Source: an uncultured Clostridium sp. (GTDB taxonomy: Bacteria; Bacillota; Clostridia; TANB77; CAG-508). Taken from it: a stretch of 64,000 nucleotides of DNA. Made by a program: the position numbers and the translations under genes. The notes beneath the pieces were generated by a model. The model did not search any database. It had not been told where the DNA came from and worked only from the letters and a program-made list of their open reading frames with translations. Shown piece after piece: positions 54,001-58,753 of this stretch (positions are counted from its first letter, which is position 1; each line of letters starts with the position of its first letter). The stretch lies in assembly GCA_902462295.1 (NCBI GenBank), contig CABQAZ010000007.1:1-64000 (forward strand), written 5' to 3'.

Positions 54001-57000
54001 TGTATTTGTTGCCTTTAATTTAGTATAACCATATACCTTAATTTCTGTTGTTTTATTCTTATTTCCATATTGGTCAGTTAATGTTCCTTCAGGAATTTGA
54101 ATTTTAACTTCTTCTACTTCTGTTGGAAGATTTGAAAGAGTTACTGTATATTGAACTCCTGTTGCTGTATTTGTTCCTGATGTTGTTTTCCATGATGTTT
54201 GTGTACTTAATTGTTTGCCTATTGATGTTGATTCATTTCCATCTACTAATACTTTTATTTGACTTGCTGTTAATGTACTTGTTGTTGTATTTGTATATAC
54301 TGACGCTTGTCCTGCTCCCCCTATTGTTATGCTTTTTGTTCCGTCTGTCACATCTTTTGTATTTATTTTTTTCCATTCTGGTTTGTATTTTAAGTTTATT
54401 GTTCCTCTTGTATATGATATTGTTGTTGTTGAACTTGTTCCTAGTTTTAAATTATTTTCATCACTATAAATTGATTCTGGTACATTTATTACAGTTTGTC
54501 CTGATTTTCCACAATTATATATAAATTCACGACTAATATCTGCGATCTTAATAAATGCTGGTCCCAAATCTAAACTTGTCATTGACGTATATCCACAATA
54601 AGAAAACATCTGTCCCATCATACTTACATTTTTTGTATCAAAATTTTTTCCTAAATTTAAACTTGTCATTGCATTATATCCACAATAAGAAAACATCGTT
54701 GTCATTTTACTTACATTTTTTGTATCAAAATTTTCTCCTAAGTCTAATTCTGTCATTGCCATAAATCCTGTACCATTAAACATACTCTCCATATCTGTTA
54801 CATTGCTTGTATCAAACTTGTCCCCTAAATTTAAATATTGCATTTTTTCATATCCACATTTTGCAAACATAGCATTCATATCAATTACATTTCTTGTATC
54901 AAAATTCTCTCCTAAATCTAAAATTGTAGCTCCATTATATCCATAATTATAAAACATTGAACTCATATTTGTAACTTCACTTGTGTTCAAATTGTCTAAC
55001 CCTTGTATTATATTATTACCATCATTAGAGCTTCCTTTATATCCTATATAAGCAAATAAGTAGCTTGAATCTGGATTTGCATAAATATTGTCTCCAACAA
55101 TATATACATTTATATATGAATTATTAAAATAATAAGCCATTATTGAACCATCATGTGCTTCTGATACATCCCAAGAACCATCTGCACGCATTTTACTTGA
55201 GTCATCTAAAAAGTTTGTAATAGTTACTTCTCCTATATTTTGTCTCTGTATATTTGTATTTCCTAAAAATCCACTTGTTCCTGAGGTTTCTGAACTTGTG
55301 GATTTCAAATAACTCTTATTTCTGTATTTCAAATTTACTGTTCCTCTAGTATAACTTATTGTTGACGTAGAATTTGCATCCATTTTTAAGTGTGTTGTAT
55401 CACTATAAATATCTTCTGATACATATATTACATTTTGTCCTTGTTTACCACATGTAGAAAAATATATCATACTACCTGTCACGATTTTTTTAAATTTAGG
55501 GCCTAAGTCTAATGAAGTCATTGATTGACCTCCACAGTTATCAAACATAGCATACATACTCGTTACGTTACTTGTATCAAATAGGTTTCCTAGTGCTAAA
55601 CTTGTCATTGCATTATATCCACAATCATTAAACATATATGTCATATCTGTTACATTTTTTGTATTGAAATTTTTTCCCAAATTTAAATTCACCATGGCAT
55701 TAGAGCCACAACTATGAAACATCTCTCTCATACTTGTTACATTACTTGTGTCAAAATTATCTCCTAAGTCTAAATCTGTCATCGCATTATTTCCACAATT
55801 TTTAAACATACTATCCATATTCGTTACTTTGCTTGTATTTAAATTTTCCAAGCCAGTTATTGTATAGGGATTTGTACAACTACTACCAGTTCCTATATAT
55901 GCAAATAAGTAACTTGAATCTGGGTTAGCATATATGGTATTACTACTTCCTATAAACACATCATAAGGTGCACTTGAATTAATAGTCCAAGCTATAATTG
56001 AGCCATCCCCTGATTCTGATACATCCCATTCATTATATCCTCTACCAATATAGCTACGAAAAACAACTCTATTTATTTGATTTCTAAGCATAGTTGTTCC
56101 TAAAAAACTACTTGTCTCTGATGACTCTGACTTTGTACTTTTCAACACATTGCTTCCAGAAGTAGCTTGTGTTGCAACATTTGAACTACCATCAGCTGTT
56201 GCGTCATCACTTGATATATCATCACTCATAATTTCTTTAGGTTCAGTTGCAATTATGTATTTTAAATTTTTATCAGTTTCAAAATTTACATACTCACCAT
56301 CTTCCATGCTCTCTATAGCTGTAATTTGATTATTATCTGTCAAACTATACATTGCTAACATTACATCACTTTGTGTATTTTTATTTTTAACAGTTAATAC
56401 TTCTCCATATGCACTTGGGTCATATTCTTGTTTTTCAGTTTCTATGTTTTCATTATTTGTTTCAGTTTGTGTTTCAGTTGTTGATTCCTCTACTGTTGTT
56501 TCTTCTTCATCTGTTGTTACTTGTTTTTCTACCATTTCAAACACAGAAATTTCATAAGCTTTTTGTATTGTCTGTTTTTCACTTGGTACTTTTACATTTG
56601 TTAATGTTGCTAAATCTATGTCATTAACTTCTAATTCAGCATTTAATGGCATATATCCTGTTACAACTACATCTCCATCTTCATTATTTTTTAGTTCTTT
56701 ATTGTAAAAAGTTTTTGTTTCATTATCTATTACAACTTCTTTTGTATCATAGTCTGTATGTAGTTGTACTTTTTTATTAGCAATTTCTATTTCTGTTAAT
56801 TCAAGTTTCGAATCAGTGTTCTCAACTCCCATTTCAACTTCAGCACCATCAGTCGTATAATATTTAGTTACTATATTTCCATTTACAGATGTTGGTAAAT
56901 CAAGCAGATAGTTTCCATCCTTTGTTTCAGTTGCGTCTACTGTCACTGTTTGATTTTCTAAAACATTACTTTTATCTGCTATCTCCATTTCTATTTGTAT

Positions 57001-57117
57001 TACATTTTCTGCCCTAGAGTTTCTTATGTTTGTATATACTCCAAACATAATTATTATAGCCATTAATAGTATAAATATATTTCTTATTTTTTTGACAATT
57101 ATTTTATTTTTTAACAT
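36004..57117 (-). CDS. giant modular surface protein (7037 aa), BspA-like LRR
   Basis: A basic start, a hydrophobic segment (about 13-30) and a likely signal peptidase site after NSRA are followed by a unique, acidic and Thr/Glu-rich region (to about 320). Eight BspA/DUF285-like LRR clusters follow at about 336-592, 617-906, 1044-1346, 1759-2052, 2972-3296, 4199-4559, 5436-5792 and 6669-7037. Each opens with FLGNTxIQRQ and WDVSxxxDxSI. The number of beta-sandwich modules between them is 0, 1, 3, 6, 6, 6 and 6. The protein ends immediately after the last cluster, with no C-terminal anchor. LRR turns are mostly CG in the N-terminal clusters and mostly TG further on. It has its own promoter and terminator. 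Start: ATG 57117 after GGAGG. A surface-fibre role is inferred. Confidence 0.9.
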   Translation of the reverse strand: MLKNKIIVKKIRNIFILLMAIIIMFGVYTNIRNSRAENVIQIEMEIADKSNVLENQTVTVDATETKDGNYLLDLPTSVNGNIVTKYYTTDGAEVEMGVENTDSKLELTEIEIANKKVQLHTDYDTKEVVIDNETKTFYNKELKNNEDGDVVVTGYMPLNAELEVNDIDLATLTNVKVPSEKQTIQKAYEISVFEMVEKQVTTDEEETTVEESTTETQTETNNENIETEKQEYDPSAYGEVLTVKNKNTQSDVMLAMYSLTDNNQITAIESMEDGEYVNFETDKNLKYIIATEPKEIMSDDISSDDATADGSSNVATQATSGSNVLKSTKSESSETSSFLGTTMLRNQINRVVFRSYIGRGYNEWDVSESGDGSIIAWTINSSAPYDVFIGSSNTIYANPDSSYLFAYIGTGSSCTNPYTITGLENLNTSKVTNMDSMFKNCGNNAMTDLDLGDNFDTSNVTSMREMFHSCGSNAMVNLNLGKNFNTKNVTDMTYMFNDCGYNAMTSLALGNLFDTSNVTSMYAMFDNCGGQSMTSLDLGPKFKKIVTGSMIYFSTCGKQGQNVIYVSEDIYSDTTHLKMDANSTSTISYTRGTVNLKYRNKSYLKSTSSETSGTSGFLGNTNIQRQNIGEVTITNFLDDSSKMRADGSWDVSEAHDGSIMAYYFNNSYINVYIVGDNIYANPDSSYLFAYIGYKGSSNDGNNIIQGLDNLNTSEVTNMSSMFYNYGYNGATILDLGENFDTRNVIDMNAMFAKCGYEKMQYLNLGDKFDTSNVTDMESMFNGTGFMAMTELDLGENFDTKNVSKMTTMFSYCGYNAMTSLNLGKNFDTKNVSMMGQMFSYCGYTSMTSLDLGPAFIKIADISREFIYNCGKSGQTVINVPESIYSDENNLKLGTSSTTTISYTRGTINLKYKPEWKKINTKDVTDGTKSITIGGAGQASVYTNTTTSTLTASQIKVLVDGNESTSIGKQLSTQTSWKTTSGTNTATGVQYTVTLSNLPTEVEEVKIQIPEGTLTDQYGNKNKTTEIKVYGYTKLKATNTETSQTSGFLGNTSIQRQNIENITFMSSIPSTVYDIATNEIKNANAWDVSEAGDNSIIAWYETQSSGALKVYIGSNYLIRANENSSYLFSYIGYASVCTATETITNLDLLYTNKVTNMSYMFRACGYQKMESLVLGVNFDTSNVTNMYYMFERCGRASMKNLNLGINFNTKNVTSMNSMFEYCGQQKMTDLNLGDNFDTSNVEDMGYMFYYCGYTEMKSLSLGEKFNTNKTKTMNRMFYYCGSTAMTNLDLGPAFTKIANTNTYFLSNCGKSGQTVINVPESIYKSATSLRLGSSSTTTISYTRGTINPKYKPEWTKISSTVDETSGTVTIKVGGIGRASVYTNTTTSTLTASKVKVLIDGEEATGVTKNLSSQSEWKTTSGTNTATGVQYTITLSNFEESVIQSGKSFKEWSGNISLEFDAGTLTDNYGNKNVKDTIRDSSMFVDFIAPDIVYRYSSADIDKDGKTVQVAFDVTDKYYASGELKIDDLTVKIDGEVPDWTKVTKALRNTDITENGKTYGKHYVLTLSGLEQSQIADGEKYLNYSGVVTVAVAGGKITDTSGNKNLPKTITMGISLPEETGSAVVADVVNPIWEKVSSTVDLKAKTATIVINGTDKYFASSTLTTNNVKILVNGVEQTSGITKTLSSPTSLKETRVVNGTSKEVQYGVQYTITVSNYPIDKEQVKVQIPEGMLTDESGNKNKVTDFVIYSSLRETNTETSERSSFLGNSNIQRQQIDKLIFQDNADGANDTKWDVSAQNDGSIIAWYERTLHNTYVVYIGSPDGGKICANSDSSYLFAYLGYSSNCTITETISGLSNFNTITANNMSDMFYYTGYMTMTSLDLGENFDTSNVTNMSGMFVTCGTEKLQYLDLGDRFDTSNVTDMAHMFKFTGTKALEKLNLGDKFNTSNVTDMTEMFMECGRIMTSLDLGDKFDTSNVNYMYRMFSSCGLEMMTELDLGPAFTKIAEKNANMFTNTGKDGEITIYAPESIYSDRTDFKLNTNSTTTDEFSRGTINPKYRTEWQKEETKVTVDKTDISKSKIEITLRGTTNTEVSADEYISNVVSTLTSSDIKVYIDGTDITNQVTIQAGTGTETNNTRTGAKDVLQKITLTNFEESTRKNGKNFTEWSGNISIQPAKGKLKDSTYGNGNLAQIDTTGEWEDIVVKDTDGTDHNETNAMFADFIKPEITYEYANTTIDHGNKTVKVVFDVTDKYYNNTTLTQSDIKVSAGGVVATNATKELAKKQIQADQKVGNITYKANGDIYYTINGTSTKVGERYELVITNLDQGDADKYSGVMTLEIPKDKITDKSGNTNISKTITIGIDDPSTGDGHDSEVIVDVVDPIWKTQNVKIDKANKKATVELVAVDKYLSGTANSTLTEDQITVSVDGDENANTKIKKQLSKPEYSTNQTTGLKEIKYTLTLTNWEESSKQTGKDYFEYSGTTKIKIAEGTITDDNTNKSKEKEFTLGNIDVIKPKIEKVSSSPNRANKTETIIFNVIDKYLDTSKQMTADDITVYVDGEEANTVTKTLTRVTANDVSETINGKSQVVSQQYQLVISNFEEERTEIVRNREYLDWSGTVSIDIAESSIKDTSGNTIDENTTTVDGNFVDFINPNVTYEYVEGDIDYTGKTFTMAFDITDKYFASSLLATEYANAKTEAEKLAVIQSYLTIKVDGEDITNKSSVKKEIIAIEDIKAGTTSTPLYKTINGNVEMLDGTDSSLEQYRTIGKRYTLKISNLEQNAITSHEYLDYSGVITVAVKTGTARDYGEGGAYATVIQNKPVNANIATTITSGVNIPGGVSPDDEKIVDVVDPIWQKVATSSADPVKRTANIVIRGTDKYLESCSLTSDKIRIFVDDVEQKDGITVELTKDTSVVLAYGVQYNVKITGFVSNAYQVKMVIPAGTLTDESGNTNKETEFVLYSCLRKTDTETEATSPFLGNADVQRQKVEKIILQDNLDGVNDTRWDVSAQEDGSIIAWYETTSRGTYIVHIGSYLGINANKNSTNLFRNIGRSSACAETDETSNPIIENIELLNVQTVENMSYMFSEFGYSSMKTFDLGTNFDTSNVTDMRGMFNYTGAMAMTNLNLGNNFDTSNVTNMEGMFNYTGVMAMTSLNLENKFDTSNVTSMSFMFEQTGANAMTSLNLGNKFNTSNVTNMDGMFINCGFNAMTELDLGDKFYTTQVTNMYDMFGHCGFEAMTELDLGPAFTQIADINGDMFYSTGKDGEITINAPESIYSDKTHFKLDTNSTSTIEYTRGTINPKYRTEWQKEETKVTVDKTDISKSKIEVILRGTTNTEVSTNRYISNVASTLTSSDIKVFIDGTDITNQVTIQAGTGTETDNTRTGAKDVLQKITLTNFEEDTRKNGKNFTEWSGNISIQLAKGKLKDSTYGNGNLERIDTTGEWEDVVVKDTEGTDHNQTNAMFTDFIKPEITYEYANTTIDHGNKTVKVVFDVTDKYYNSTTLTQSDIKVSAGGVVTTNATKELAKKQIQADQKVGNITYKANGDIYYTINGTSTKVGERYELVITNLDQGDADKYSGVMTLEIPKDKITDKSGNTNISKTITIGIDDPSTGDGHDSEVIVDVVDPIWKTQNVKIDKANKKATVELVAVDKYLSGTANSTLTEDQITVSVDGDENANTKIKKQLSKPEYSTNQTTGLKEIKYTLTLTNWEESSKQTGKDYFEYSGTTKIKIAEGTITDDNTNKSKEKEFTLGHVDFIKPKIEKVSSSKNDTDKTETITFNVIDKYLDTSKQMTADEITVYVDGEEASTITKTLTRVTANDVSKTINGKSQVVSQQYQLVLSNFEKTRNSKEYKDWSGTVSIDIAENAIKDTSSNTIDENTTTIQGDFVDFINPDLKYVHQSTDINKTGKTYSMTFTVTDKYYTSGKLSINDLTIKMENGQLDQNGNPIVYNLKNEPVTISLQDTELKAKNVAITNTSGNIETVSDLLIGHTYVLKIENLEQLEVKEGFKTADYSGVVTVAVSGNKILDRTNNGNIATTLTSGINIPGGTTPGDAEVVDVVDPIWEKVSSSAYAFNPTDKTKSTAEITFKGTDSYFANSTLTSDKIKVFVDGTEVTSGITKKLSTAKSLEEQRKEFGKTSTITKQYGVEYTLTLEGWSQNAQQVKIQLPEGTIIDESGNKNKQTDLIVFNQLRKTDTETTETSAFLGNTKVQRQNVDNVTFVDNIPSAVYDKTTNQITDSTAWDVSARQDKSIIAWYETETSGALKVYIGSNDEIFANQNSTNLFAYIGKNSKCTSTETITNISLLNVDSVTNMQGMFKSTGYKAMTKLDFGNKFNTSNVTNMKEMFKETGYTAMTTLKLESGFNTINVTDMSNMFEECGRNVMTDLDLGDNFNTINVIYMNGMFKTCGLQSMTGLDLGENFNTINVKYMKEMFYSTGSTAMTTLNLGENFNTSNVLDMSKMFFGTGYDSLTSLDLGDVFYLTSVTDMEDMFNRCGNGSMTELDLGPAFTSIKSPNSVQYFVNMCGKKDEIVIYAPESIYSDKTHFKLDTNSTSTIEFTQGTINPKYRTEWQKEETKVTVDKTDISKSKIEVTLRGTTNTEVQAKEYISNVTSTLTSNDIKVVIDGTDITNQVTIEAGTGTETDNTRTGAKDVLQKVTISNFEETARRDGKSYKEWSGNITIEVAQGTLKDVTYENRNMSLTTERARTDSVVKDTTSVDKNTTNSIFTDFIRPEFTYIYSNGNIDHTNKTLAVEFSVTDKYFNSSTVLNSADNIGITLLDTNTEIPTAKVKKTITKTEDIEEERDGKTVKIGEKYKLVIEGLEQVDENGIGNGETYSGPMSITFPGGIVADKSNNSNITKVITIGVNEPDNTGNQEIVDVVDPVWSVESANVNTGVIKLRVKDKYLAKDSSKFELTKESIRIVVNDVESTAIVKTLNGPTEITANEEYEYTLTLSNIIPSDGGYTEFTPIGDPIVGGTAKYRNENGGNIKLRILAGTVTDQYGNSTKQQDLPVGDIDFSGPEVYYIQKTRSIEDNKETIIFNVTDKNYKSTDLVTTDEMTVWIDGVQVDDQITKNITKTVAIKTTVDGTVRTVGHQYTLELGGIVETETEFLNTDRKYRELSGTLEIKIDKNASKDMRGNPLNEDTTTIIDTTDLIKPEVIYKYATSDIDKTDKTYTMVFDMVDKYYDAKNSTQLKLEDLTIKVDGKVPDWNEVTKKLQVEDVTASVNGENKVIGKEYTLKLSNLEQLQIKEGENYLDYSGVITVAIPADKMVDTTGNTNIDKTITSGVNIPGGTGTGTIVDVVDPLIERKESSANAVEKTATIKFNVTDKYFKASTIAKNNIKVYVNGEESATSSIDTLTSTELKEQVSSGNTTTTVQYGIQYTVTIKGFDTNANQVKLKIPAGLVTDNNGNSNKDTDLIVYNVLKNTSTEKEATNALLGNTKIQRQNVDKLTFVDNIPLSVLDKKTKEYKDSTAWDVSAEQDKSILAWYTTNGNGTLNVYIGSDNEIFANRNSSYLFAYIGRSDNSTSTETIVDIDKLNVNYVTNMQAMFLETGYTAMTTLNLGNNFNTSNVTNMDSMFKSTGYMVMTGLDLGSNFNTSAVTIMNNMFNRTGRQSLSVLNLENKFYTNEVTEMYGMFLETGYTAMTELSLGNNFNTLKVTDMSWMFSGCGYTSMTKLNIGNEFDTRNVEKMHGMFNCTGKMKMTSLDLGDKFYTTKATDMIEMFNKTGNDLMTSLDLGPAFTKIVETNTDMFTNTGKDGEITINATESIYQNKNNFKLNTEATSSAIEYTRGTINPKYRTEWQKEGTKVTIDKTDISKSKIEVTLRGTTNTEVPAKEYISNVTSTLTVSGIKVYIDGNDITNQVTKQIETATETDNTRTGAKDVLQKITISNFEETARREGKSYKEWSGNITIEVAQGTLKDVTYENRNMSLTTERARTDSVVKDTTSVDKNTTNSIFTDFIRPEFTYIYSNGNIDHTNKTLAVEFSVTDKYFNSSTVLNSADNIGITLLDTNTEIPTAKVKKTITKTEDIEEERDGKTVKIGEKYKLVIEGLEQVDENGIGNGETYSGPMSITFPGGIVADKSNNSNITKVITIGVNEPDNTGNQEIVDVVDPVWSVIDTNVDTGVIKLRVKDKYLIKDSSKFELTKDKIKIVVNDVESTAIVKTLNGPEEIVPNEEYEYTLTLTNITPPGEGYTEFTPIGDPIVGGTAKYKNENGGNIKLRILAGTVTDKYGNSTKQQDLPVGDIDYTSPEVYYIQKTRSIEDNKETIIFNVTDKNYKSTDLVTTDEMTVWIDGVQVDDQITKDITKTVAIKTLIDGIERTVGHQYTLELSDIVETDTEFLNTDRRYRELSGTLEIKIDENASTDMRGNKLNTDTTTITDTTDLIKPEVIYKYATADIDKTDKTYTMVFDMVDKYYDAKNSTQLKLEDLTIKVDGKVPDWNEVTKKLQVEDITASVNGENKVIGKEYTLKLSNLEQLQIKDGENYLDYSGVITVAIPADKMADTTGNTNTDKTITSGVNIPGGTGTGTVVDVVDPFIERKEASANAVEKTAMIKFNVTDKYFKASTITKNNIKVYVNGEESSTASIDTFTSTELKEQVSSGNTTTTVKYGVQYTVTIKGFDTNVNQVKLKIPAGLVSDNSGNVNKETDLIAYTVLKQTDTETKATSAFLGNTKIQRQNIDSITFENSIPADVGYDETTQAYKNSTTWDVSAEQDKSILAWYTTNGNGTLKVYIGSDDEIFANRNSSYLFAYIGRGDKSTSQETITNINRLNVNYVTNMQAMFFATGYKAMTSLDLGNAFKTDNVTNMDSMFMFTGYEAMTSLKLESNFNTSKVTNMKSMFNSTGYTKMTALDLEDKFNTSIVTDMSSMFNDCGQKAMESLNIREKFDTSSVTDMSNMFNGCGKAEIKQFDLGSKFNTINVRNMSNMFQGFGQSKLTSLDLGDKFNTSNVTDMVKMFNDCGSTLMTVLDLGAEFTTIPEGAIAQKTNTTVDSLGNSTTSIISAHNTYDDMFKNCGITNIIVYAPESIYSSRTAFKTK
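38768..39410 (-). repeat. long exact repeat, copy 1 (offset 3699 bp)
   Basis: About 640 bp here match 42467-43109 with no difference that I could find by eye. The copies occupy the same place in two successive super-repeats, 1233 codons apart, and encode the beta-sandwich modules after LRR clusters 6 and 7. Such long identity implies recent duplication or ongoing conversion. Confidence 0.8.
42467..43109 (-). repeat. long exact repeat, copy 2 (offset 3699 bp)
   Basis: This is the second copy of the tract at 38768-39410. The two diverge sharply just past 43109, where this copy reads GCTTTTTCCA and the other AACTCTTTCC (plus strand). Confidence 0.8.
45602..47240 (-). repeat. 1.6-kb direct repeat, copy 1 (offset 3732 bp)
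   Basis: This stretch repeats at 49334-50972 with scattered differences. The core 45868-46542 (675 bp) shows no mismatch by eye. It covers the modules that follow LRR clusters 4 and 5 of the first giant protein. The left part (45602-45823) is also identical to 30088-30309 in the other giant gene. Confidence 0.8.
49334..50972 (-). repeat. 1.6-kb direct repeat, copy 2 (offset 3732 bp)
   Basis: This is the second copy of 45602-47240. Identity ends near 50972, where the LRR cluster linker diverges (FSRGTINPKY here, YTRGTINPKY there). Confidence 0.8.
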
Positions 57118-57167
57118 GATTTTCCTCCATCTTTTGGTTCAAAATTTTCATACTTTTTCTCCTTATA

Positions 57168-57196
57168 TTTATATCACAACACACCATTTTTTTCAA
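57168..57196 (-). promoter_or_regulatory. promoter of the first giant gene
   Basis: On the minus strand TTGAAA (57191-57196) and TATAAA (57168-57173) are 17 bp apart, with an extended -10 TGA. Compared with 35859-35887, the core from CGAAAAA through the -10 differs only by A/G and C/T changes, so the two promoters share recent ancestry. Confidence 0.7.
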
Positions 57197-57218
57197 CATT
57201 TTTCGTGATTTTTTTTCG

Positions 57219-57249
57219 AAAAAAAAGTACCAAAAATGGTACTTTTTTC
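57219..57249 (-). terminator. rho-independent terminator after the 57256 gene
   Basis: GTACCA-AAAA-TGGTAC is a perfect stem-loop embedded between A-runs and T-runs, directly after the stop codon at 57256. It separates that gene from the first giant gene. In form it matches the terminator at 35908-35939. Confidence 0.8.
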
Positions 57250-57255
57250 ATGATA

Positions 57256-58533
57256 TTAAAGCTCTTGAAATTTAGCCTTTTTTCTAAGCGTTGGGAGACT
57301 TTTGTAAATAATTTTGAAGCAGGAAAATTTTTCCAATTCATTATCTTCCAAACAATCTAAATAAATATCTAATTCTTCTAAGTTTTTACATGCTGAAATT
57401 ATGGCTGGGTGAAGATTTGTTTCAAACATCAATTCTATTCCTAATAATATTGCACTTTTCTTAGATTTTCCCTCTTTTCTATACATTAAGTTATATCCCT
57501 CTCTAAATCTTGCTCTCATAGAGTTTTTGTATTTATCTAATGGCAATATATATTTTCCCTCAATAACTTCTGATATTTTCGTTCCTTTGTTTTGCACAAC
57601 CTCATTTTTTATATCTTCTTTTGTATATGGTAAATAAACTTTTCCATCTTCTTCAGAAATTACTAATGTGTTATTATCTTCCAAATTGTTTTCAATAACT
57701 TTTTCCTCATCTATTTCAAACATTAATCCATCTTCATTAGCTACAATTTCTGTTAAATTTGTAAGTTTAAAGTTTACAATATTTTCTTTTCTTTCTAAAT
57801 TATCAATAACATAATTAATCTTAAAATCTTGATTTGTTGTTATTTCATAATCTTCTCCTTGTTTTTCTAGTAATATATATACTCCTCCTGAAACTATTCT
57901 TAATCCTGGGTCTCTTACTATTATATAAGATGTTTCATTTGCTTCTGTATATACATTGTATTCCGTTTTTTGCAATTCTACTTTATATTTATTATTTTTT
58001 AGCAATATTTCTGTTATGTCATTTTCTGTATGCATTTTTATTTCGCTTTGTTTTATTGTCTCTTCTGCTTCTTTATTTAATTCTTCTAAATCGCCTATAT
58101 TATATACATCATCTTTTACTTTTTTTGAGGTTGTAGATGTTTTGGATGTTTTTCTAGTTCTTTTTGTTGTCGTTTTAGCTTTCTTTACTTCTGGCTCTTT
58201 TTCTTCTTCATTTTCTACTTTTATTTTTTCCGTTTTCGTTGAGGCTTTTTTAGTTACTTTACTGCTTTTTATGCCTTCTTCTATCTTTTTTAATCTCTTT
58301 TTCTTTACACTTTTTTCCTTTTCTTTTATTAGGTTTTCTTCTAAATTGTCCTCTGTAAGCCATCTATTTACATTTCCAAAAATCTCATCTATTTCGTCTT
58401 CATCATCTTCTATTGTTCTGATTTTTTTCTCATTGTCTAAATCTATTTTATATATATTTTCTTCTTCCATTTCGTTATTCTTTTTATTTTTTTTACTTAC
58501 ATCTTTAGTTTCTTTTAATATTTTTCCAGCCAT
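57256..58533 (-). CDS. unrecognised cytoplasmic protein with Lys/Thr-rich middle
   Basis: This 425-residue protein has no signal peptide or membrane segment. Residues 1-75 are strongly acidic and basic in turn. About 80-140 is a Lys/Thr/Ser/Arg-rich stretch (KTTTKRTRKTSKTS) similar in composition to the tail of the SipW-like protein at 11918-12751. A beta-rich domain follows (about 170-300), then a helical C-terminal domain (about 300-425) with NSMRARFREGYNLMYRKEGK. I recognise no family. It has a strong promoter with WalR-type boxes and its own terminator, and lies directly upstream of the giant genes. A cytoplasmic regulatory or scaffold role for the surface system is possible but unproven. 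ATG 58533 follows GGAGG. Confidence 0.7.
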   Translation of the reverse strand: MAGKILKETKDVSKKNKKNNEMEEENIYKIDLDNEKKIRTIEDDEDEIDEIFGNVNRWLTEDNLEENLIKEKEKSVKKKRLKKIEEGIKSSKVTKKASTKTEKIKVENEEEKEPEVKKAKTTTKRTRKTSKTSTTSKKVKDDVYNIGDLEELNKEAEETIKQSEIKMHTENDITEILLKNNKYKVELQKTEYNVYTEANETSYIIVRDPGLRIVSGGVYILLEKQGEDYEITTNQDFKINYVIDNLERKENIVNFKLTNLTEIVANEDGLMFEIDEEKVIENNLEDNNTLVISEEDGKVYLPYTKEDIKNEVVQNKGTKISEVIEGKYILPLDKYKNSMRARFREGYNLMYRKEGKSKKSAILLGIELMFETNLHPAIISACKNLEELDIYLDCLEDNELEKFSCFKIIYKSLPTLRKKAKFQEL

Positions 58534-58582
58534 TTTAACCTCCAGTCTTTAGTATTTTTTATAATCGATAACTATTTACTAT

Positions 58583-58611
58583 ATTATACATCATTTTCCA
58601 CCTAATCTCAA
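58583..58611 (-). promoter_or_regulatory. sigma-A promoter of the 57256 gene
   Basis: On the minus strand TTGAGA (58606-58611) and a consensus TATAAT (58583-58588) are separated by 17 bp, 50 bp before the start codon. Confidence 0.8.
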
Positions 58612-58621
58612 TATTTTTTAT

Positions 58622-58668
58622 GTTACATTTTGATTACATATAGTTGATTTTTGTAATATTCTTGTAAT
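58622..58668 (-). promoter_or_regulatory. WalR-type boxes, two pairs in opposite orientation
   Basis: On the minus strand TGTAAT and TGTAAC (58633-58638 and 58622-58627) form one 11-bp-phased pair that ends 10 bp before the -35, as at 981-1008. On the plus strand a second pair, TGTAAT and TGTAAT (58652-58657 and 58663-58668), has the same N5 spacing. The motif matches TGTWAH-N5-TGTWAH; the regulator itself is inferred. Confidence 0.6.
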
Positions 58669-58730
58669 ATTGCATTTACAATTATTGGCATTTTTTGTAT
58701 ATTCAAAGCAAAAACAGCACATTATATAAA

Positions 58731-58748
58731 AATGTACCGTTTTACATT
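58731..58748 (-). terminator. weak terminator after the 58754 gene
   Basis: AATGTA and TACATT form a 6-bp AT-rich stem around a six-base loop, followed on the minus strand by TTTATATAA. It lies directly after the stop of the exported-protein gene. The stem is weak, so some read-through is likely. Confidence 0.4.
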
Positions 58749-58753
58749 ATTTT

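Noticed and set aside
14331..57117. Sortase-type LPXTG anchors in the giant proteins
   Set aside because: I looked at both C-termini and found no LPXTG-like motif with a hydrophobic segment and basic tail.
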